In this document: positions 5,314 through 8,414 of the stretch, one piece after another
Layout: each line of letters begins with the position of its first letter
Numbering within the stretch: position 1 is the stretch's first letter
Assembly (NCBI GenBank): GCA_020441225.1
Contig: JAGRMP010000205.1
Location: 2,497-10,910 of the forward strand
From: Maritimibacter sp.
Lineage (GTDB): Bacteria; Pseudomonadota; Alphaproteobacteria; Rhodobacterales; Rhodobacteraceae
DNA: 8,414 bases
Direction: 5' to 3'
Position numbers and translations under genes: made by a program
Notes under the pieces: generated by a model
The model's database searches: none
Told to the model about the DNA's origin: nothing
The model's input: the letters and a program-made list of their open reading frames with translations, nothing else

Positions 5314-6435
5314 TCAGCCCGCGTCCTCTTCCAGCACCCCGTCCGAGGACATCTGCGCGTAGAGCAGCCCCTCGCGCAGGCCCCGGTCGGCGACCGACAG
5401 CCGGTCGGTGGGCCAGATCCGGAGCAGCGCCTGCAGGATCGCCGCGCCCGACATGATCAGCGCCTGCCGGTCCTTGCCGATGCGCGGGTCGCGGCGCCGG
5501 CCCTCGGGACCGGCGGCGAGATACCCCCGGATCACCTTGTCGATCTGGTCCGAGGTCATGCGCAGCCCGTCGACCTTGTTGCGGTCGTAGCGTTTGAGCC
5601 CGAGGTGGGTGGCGGCGACGGTCGTAACCGTCCCGGATGTGCCGATGATCTGGAAGCCCTCGCGGTTGGGCACCCGGTGGAAGGGCGAAAAATCCCCGAG
5701 CTGTTCTTCGAAGAACCAGCTCATCAGCGCGAACCGTGCGCTGTCGTCGTCCACGTCGTCGAACTGCTCGCGCAGCGTCGCCACCCCGTAGGGCACCGAG
5801 ATCCAGTCGACCACGCGCGCGGCAGGACCGACGCCCGGCGCCGGCGCTTTGCGCAAGCCCTCCTGCAGCCGCATGATCGAGGCCTGCCGGTCCTCCGGCG
5901 CCACATCCGAGAGATCGAGCCACACCAGCTCGGTCGAGCCGCCGCCGATATCGACCACCAGGAGCTGTTCGGTGCGCTTGCCCACCAGCGGCGCGCAGGA
6001 GATCACCGCCAGCGTCGCCTCTTCCTCGGGCTTGATGATCTCGAGCTTGAGCCCTGTCTCGCGCTCGATATAGGCCATGAAATCGCGCGCGTTGGACGCC
6101 CGGCGGCAGGCCTCGGTCGCCACCAGCCGCATATGGCTGACCTCGTGTTTCGAGAGTTTGCGCTTGCAGATCTTGAGCGCCTGGACCGTGCGCGCCATCG
6201 AAGAGCGGCTGAGCCGACCCGAGCCGCCCAGCCCCTGGCCGAGGCCGACCGACTTGGAAAACGAGTCAATCACATGGAACTGATTGCCGTCAGGTTGGGC
6301 AATCAGCATGCGGCACGAATTCGTACCGAGATCCAGCGCCGCATACAGGCTGTCTGGATCGCATTTCTTTTCCGGCGCGGGTGGCTCAACCGCTTTCGGG
6401 AACGCGCCCGCACCATCGGAGCGCCTGGGCGCCAT
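5314..6435 (-). CDS. Ppx/GppA-family phosphatase (exopolyphosphatase or pppGpp phosphohydrolase)
   Basis: The 373-residue product belongs to the ASKHA-fold Ppx/GppA family, which removes terminal phosphate from inorganic polyphosphate or from pppGpp. Landmarks: AALDLGTNSCRMLIA (32-46, phosphate loop 1), RLVATEACRRASN (103-115), IKPEEEA (134-140, the acidic segment holding the catalytic Glu), LLVVDIGGGSTELVWLDL (158-175, phosphate loop 2), SVPYGVATL (213-221), GTSGTVTTVAATHLGLKRY (265-283) and ADRGLREGLL (349-358). It is shorter than E. coli PPX or GppA (about 500) and lacks their C-terminal HD-like domain; it adds about 25 Pro/Ala-rich N-terminal residues. Polyphosphate and pppGpp activity cannot be told apart by sequence. 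An ATG at 6450 would add five residues; I prefer 6435 because GGAGGG lies 7 bases before it and the likely promoter leaves almost no leader for 6450. In relatives this gene often sits near rlmE (from memory). Confidence 0.9.
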   Translation of the reverse strand: MAPRRSDGAGAFPKAVEPPAPEKKCDPDSLYAALDLGTNSCRMLIAQPDGNQFHVIDSFSKSVGLGQGLGGSGRLSRSSMARTVQALKICKRKLSKHEVSHMRLVATEACRRASNARDFMAYIERETGLKLEIIKPEEEATLAVISCAPLVGKRTEQLLVVDIGGGSTELVWLDLSDVAPEDRQASIMRLQEGLRKAPAPGVGPAARVVDWISVPYGVATLREQFDDVDDDSARFALMSWFFEEQLGDFSPFHRVPNREGFQIIGTSGTVTTVAATHLGLKRYDRNKVDGLRMTSDQIDKVIRGYLAAGPEGRRRDPRIGKDRQALIMSGAAILQALLRIWPTDRLSVADRGLREGLLYAQMSSDGVLEEDAG

Positions 6436-6442
6436 TTGCGCG

Positions 6443-6448
6443 CCCTCC
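6443..6448 (-). promoter_or_regulatory. Ribosome binding site deciding the Ppx/GppA start
   Basis: GGAGGG on the minus strand lies 7 bases before the ATG at 6435 and overlaps the region just inside the alternative ATG at 6450. It favours the shorter protein beginning MAPRRSD. Confidence 0.6.
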
Positions 6449-6464
6449 ATTTCGAGTTGCCTTA

Positions 6465-6493
6465 AAGCTAGGCGCTCCCAGCCCGTCTGGCAA
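6465..6493 (-). promoter_or_regulatory. Putative sigma-70 promoter of the Ppx/GppA gene
   Basis: Minus strand: TTGCCA (6488-6493, five of six to the -35 consensus), 17-base spacer, TAGCTT (6465-6470, three of six to -10). Transcription would begin near 6458, giving a leader of about 22 bases with the GGAGGG site, which suits the start at 6435. Confidence 0.4.
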
Positions 6494-6521
6494 GCGCCCT
6501 CGCGTGCCGGTGATGATCTTC

Positions 6522-6536
6522 ATGAAGAGTTTTCAT
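6522..6536. promoter_or_regulatory. MetR-like inverted repeat ATGAA-N5-TTCAT
   Basis: ATGAA GAGTT TTCAT matches the TGAA-N5-TTCA box bound by the LysR-type methionine regulator MetR in gammaproteobacteria. It stands out as an AT-rich island, and overlaps a 12-base perfect palindrome TCTTCATGAAGA (6517-6528). It lies upstream of an operon that includes a methyltetrahydrofolate:corrinoid methyltransferase, about 55 bases before the tentative start of transcription, a usual LysR activator distance. Whether this organism has MetR is unknown, so the assignment is tentative. Confidence 0.35.
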
Positions 6537-6547
6537 CGCCCGCCCCC

Positions 6548-6577
6548 TTGGCTTGCGCGCCCCGGGCGCGCTATCTG
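6548..6577 (+). promoter_or_regulatory. Tentative promoter of the small-protein/HAD/methyltransferase operon
   Basis: TTGGCT (6548-6553), 18-base spacer, TATCTG (6572-6577) is a weak sigma-70 fit. It would start transcription near 6584, leaving a leader of about 120 bases that contains the hairpins at 6578-6667. Weak match; other starts are possible. Confidence 0.22.
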
Positions 6578-6667
6578 CGCGGGCGGCTCCAGTGCGCAGA
6601 GCCGCCTGCGACCTGCGCCCGGGTCGCGAAACCCCCGCGGGGTGTCGAGTTTGAGCGCCGCAGGCGC
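6578..6667 (+). promoter_or_regulatory. Structured G+C-rich leader with successive hairpins
   Basis: Four stems follow one another ahead of the operon. First, 6578-6589 pairs with 6599-6610 (12 pairs, one G-U; inner arms GGCGGCTC/GAGCCGCC). Second, GCGACC at 6608-6613 pairs with GGTCGC at 6622-6627, sharing three bases with the first. Third, ACCCC/GGGGT at 6631-6635/6639-6643. Fourth, GCGCC/GGCGC at 6655-6659/6663-6667. A competing stem CTGCGC (6575-6580)/GCGCAG (6594-6599) excludes the first. It does not match SAM-II, SAH, SAM/SAH or cobalamin riboswitch sequences as I remember them. It may be an attenuator, or chance structure in GC-rich DNA. Confidence 0.4.
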
Positions 6668-6705
6668 GCCCCCAGCCTGTAAGCGGGGTTGAGAAGGAGA
6701 AGTAC

Positions 6706-7002
6706 ATGCCCGGTCTGACAATCGTCTATTGGCGCGACATCCCGGCCCAGGTGATGGTCGGCAAGGGCCGCGCCGCAGCACGGGCCGAATTGCCCAAACG
6801 TTTCATCGAGGCGATCGACCGCGCGGCGATGAAATCGGGCGCGGCGGACACCGACGCCTATCTCGCTGACTGGCGCCGCGACGGGCCGGTCGAGACCGCG
6901 GGAACGCCGGACGAGATCGTTGCCGCCTGGGTCGAGAAACTCGATGCCGACTATCCCGCCGACCGGCTCAAGGCGCTCGTCGACAACGACGGCCGGGCCT
7001 GA
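6706..7002 (+). CDS. 'Virulence factor' family small protein (PF13769-like), function unknown
   Basis: The 98-residue product is soluble with no signal peptide. It starts MPGLTIVYWRDIPAQVMVGK, followed by a basic helix (RAAARAELPKRFIEAIDRAA, 22-41), the segment AADTDAYLADWRR (46-58), and a C-terminal DYPADRLKALVDN (86-98 region). The VYWRDIPAQV opening and the 'DAYLxxWR' motif are what I recognise as the PF13769 family, common in alphaproteobacteria. The family name comes from a staphylococcal virulence screen and says nothing about the reaction. AAGGAGA (6694-6700) lies 5 bases before the ATG. It is the first of three closely spaced plus-strand genes (gap of 26 bases to the HAD gene), so a role in cobalamin- or folate-linked one-carbon metabolism is a reasonable inference, no more. 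Confidence 0.82.
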   Translation: MPGLTIVYWRDIPAQVMVGKGRAAARAELPKRFIEAIDRAAMKSGAADTDAYLADWRRDGPVETAGTPDEIVAAWVEKLDADYPADRLKALVDNDGRA

Positions 7003-7028
7003 GACGTACGCAACGGAAAGACAGAGAC

Positions 7029-7679
7029 ATGCCCGCCCTTCTCTTCGACCTCGACGGCACCATGCTGATCTCGGACCCCATCCATGAAGAGGTCTTCCGC
7101 GAGCTCTGGGCCGAGTTCGGCATCCCGACCCCGCCCGGCTTCTACATCCAGGGCATCCACGGCCGCCAGAACCAGGATATCTTCGCCGAGTTCCTCCCCG
7201 GCGCCCCTGACGTCCAGGCGCTGCACGAGCGCAAGGAGGCGATGTTCCGCGACCGGCTGCCGCGCCCGTACCCGGCGATGCCGGGCGTCGTGGAGCTCGT
7301 GCGCCGGGCCGAGCGCGAAGGCTGGCCGCGCGCCATCGTCACCAACGCGATGCGCAAGAACGCCGAAGCCATGCTCGAGGCGATCGGGCTGCGCGACGCG
7401 TTCGACTGCATCGTGATCGGCGAGGAATGCGCCCGCGCCAAGCCCGACCCCGAACCCTACCTCGAAGCCATGCGCCAGCTCGGCGTCGCGCCCGAAAACA
7501 GCATCGCTTTCGAAGACAGCCTCTCGGGCGTCACCGCCGCGGCCCGCTCGGGCGCCCATACCTTCGCGATCCGCTCCGCCCTCGACGACGCCACGCTGCG
7601 CGCCGCCGGGGCGCATCAGACGCTTGCCGATTTCACCGACCCCGCCCTCGAAGCCTACCTGACCGACCACCTGACCTGA
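7029..7679 (+). CDS. HAD-superfamily hydrolase, subfamily IA (beta-phosphoglucomutase-like)
   Basis: The 216-residue product has all four HAD motifs. Motif I is LLFDLDGTM (4-12) with nucleophile Asp7 and acid/base Asp9; motif II is AIVTNA (102-107) with Thr105; motif III is Lys138 in RAKPDPEPY (136-144); motif IV is FEDSLSGVTAA (161-171) with Glu162 and Asp163. A helical C1 cap fills about 15-80. This is the subfamily IA layout of small-molecule phosphatases such as phosphoglycolate phosphatase and sugar-phosphate mutases; the substrate cannot be read from sequence. The usual size is 210-230, so it is complete. The ribosome binding site is weak (GGAAAG at 7015-7020). It lies 26 bases after the PF13769-like gene and 43 before the corrinoid methyltransferase gene, suggesting a repair or recycling role in that pathway (inference). 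Its stop is inside a 13-base tandem repeat. Confidence 0.9.
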   Translation: MPALLFDLDGTMLISDPIHEEVFRELWAEFGIPTPPGFYIQGIHGRQNQDIFAEFLPGAPDVQALHERKEAMFRDRLPRPYPAMPGVVELVRRAEREGWPRAIVTNAMRKNAEAMLEAIGLRDAFDCIVIGEECARAKPDPEPYLEAMRQLGVAPENSIAFEDSLSGVTAAARSGAHTFAIRSALDDATLRAAGAHQTLADFTDPALEAYLTDHLT

Positions 7680-7703
7680 CCACTTGACCTGATCACCTGG
7701 CCC
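7665..7703. repeat. 13-bp imperfect tandem repeat, three copies, across the HAD stop codon
   Basis: Units are GACCACCTGACCT (7665-7677), GACCACTTGACCT (7678-7690, one change) and GATCACCTGGCCC (7691-7703, more diverged). The TGA stop of the HAD gene (7677-7679) spans the first junction, so the repeat encodes the last residues (DHL and T) and fills most of the spacer before the next gene. It ends 6 bases before AAGGAG. Confidence 0.7.
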
Positions 7704-7722
7704 GCCCTGAAGGAGCCCGCCC

Positions 7723-8414
7723 ATGAGCACCCGTACCGTCCTTGAAAGCGCCTCGAAAACCGTCACCATCGGGTTCGACGAACCCTTCTGCGTGATCGGC
7801 GAGCGGATCAACCCCACCGGCCGCAAGAAGCTCGCCGCCGAGCTGGAGGTCGGCGATTTCTCCACCGTCGAGGCCGATGCCGTCGCCCAGGTCGCCGCCG
7901 GCGCCACGGTGCTCGACGTCAACTCGGGCGCGGTCTTCTCCAACAAGATGGCCGAAGATCCGCGCTACGCCGACAACAACTTCGTCGAACCGATGCTGAT
8001 GCAAGCGCTGATCGAAAAGGTCCAGGCCGTGACCGATGCGCCGCTCTGCATCGACAGCTCGGTCCCCGCCGCGCTCCAGGCCGGGCTCGAAGCCGCCAAC
8101 GGCCGCCCGCTGGTCAACTCGGTGACCGGCGAGGACGAGCGGATGGAACAGGTGCTGCCGCTGGTGAAGAAGTTCAACGTCGCCGTGGTGGCGATCTCGA
8201 ACGACGACACCGGCATCTCGGAAGACCCCGACGTGCGCTTCGCGGTGGCGAAGAAGATCGTCGAGCGCGCCGCCGACCACGGCATCCCGGCGCATGACAT
8301 CGTCGTCGACCCGCTGGTGATGCCGGTGGGCGCGATGGCCTCGGCCGGCCAGCAGGTCTTTGCCCTCGTGCGCCGGCTGCGCGACGAGCTCGGCGTCAAC
8401 ACCACCTGCGGCGC
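7723..8414 (+). CDS. Methyltetrahydrofolate:corrinoid methyltransferase, N-terminal 230 residues (3' end outside window)
   Basis: An open frame of 230 codons runs off the window end. It encodes a pterin-binding (dihydropteroate-synthase-like) TIM-barrel domain of the kind that passes the methyl group of 5-methyltetrahydrofolate to a corrinoid protein. Motifs: FCVIGERINPTGRKKLAAEL (22-41), GATVLDVNSGA (60-70), PLCIDSSVPAAL (107-118), LVNSVTGE (130-137), VVAISNDDTG (155-164), IVVDPLVMPVG (193-203) and NTTCG at the edge. The segment after the second motif (VFSNKMAEDPRYADNNFVEP, 71-90) looks like an insertion relative to short acetogen-type enzymes. AAGGAG (7710-7715) lies 7 bases before the ATG. 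The protein begins directly with this domain, so it has no MetH-type homocysteine-binding module in front; what follows is unseen. It is the third gene of the operon. Partners may be a corrinoid protein of split methionine synthase or of a demethylase system. Confidence 0.9.
   Translation, partial: MSTRTVLESASKTVTIGFDEPFCVIGERINPTGRKKLAAELEVGDFSTVEADAVAQVAAGATVLDVNSGAVFSNKMAEDPRYADNNFVEPMLMQALIEKVQAVTDAPLCIDSSVPAALQAGLEAANGRPLVNSVTGEDERMEQVLPLVKKFNVAVVAISNDDTGISEDPDVRFAVAKKIVERAADHGIPAHDIVVDPLVMPVGAMASAGQQVFALVRRLRDELGVNTTCG

Noticed and set aside
5284..6465. 393-codon plus-strand open frame
   Set aside because: Antisense to the Ppx/GppA gene, low-complexity composition, no family resemblance.
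6951..7946. 331-codon minus-strand open frame
   Set aside because: Antisense to the HAD gene and the start of the methyltransferase gene; no motif.
7693..8295. 200-codon minus-strand open frame
   Set aside because: It runs antisense to the corrinoid methyltransferase, whose motifs are clear on the plus strand.

Overview
The window is high-GC DNA of alphaproteobacterial character, most likely from the Rhodobacteraceae. This rests on base composition, strong GGAG-type ribosome binding sites, gene content (RlmE, a short Ppx/GppA protein, a 'virulence factor' family small protein beside a stand-alone methyltetrahydrofolate:corrinoid methyltransferase) and TTCGAA-centred palindromes between convergent genes. 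It is densely coded: ten genes, two of them cut by the window edges, and no gene-free stretch above 300 bases. No tRNA, rRNA, insertion sequence, integrase or CRISPR array was seen.

Left part (1-1128): the 3' end of a glycosyltransferase-like gene, then hypC (minus strand) and hypA (plus strand) facing away from each other across a 157-base gap. These are maturation factors of [NiFe] hydrogenase, but no hydrogenase or other hyp gene is visible beside them. A 145-base gap rich in short repeats follows.

Middle (1274-6435): a plus-strand gene for an unusual pyruvate-kinase-like protein. It has an added N-terminal region, a Lys at the K+-switch position, and no C-terminal regulatory domain. Convergent with it is a minus-strand pair: rlmE (23S rRNA Um2552 methyltransferase) and, two bases after its stop, a transglutaminase-like gene whose catalytic Cys and His are both replaced. 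Next comes a plus-strand six-helix DUF4386 membrane protein, convergent with a minus-strand Ppx/GppA phosphatase. Two adjacent perfect 22-base palindromes separate these last two genes and probably terminate transcription both ways.

Right part (6436-8414): a 270-base divergent region with a plausible sigma-70 promoter for the phosphatase gene, a MetR-like inverted repeat (TGAA-N5-TTCA) and a run of G+C-rich hairpins. It leads into a plus-strand operon of a PF13769-type small protein, a HAD-family phosphatase and a methyltetrahydrofolate:corrinoid methyltransferase cut by the window end. The last gene ties the operon to cobalamin-dependent one-carbon or methionine metabolism and gives the two unassigned upstream genes a testable context.

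Nothing here is clearly a new system. The best leads are the apparently dead transglutaminase coupled to rlmE, the atypical pyruvate kinase, the isolated hypC/hypA pair, and the small-protein/HAD/corrinoid-methyltransferase operon with its structured leader.
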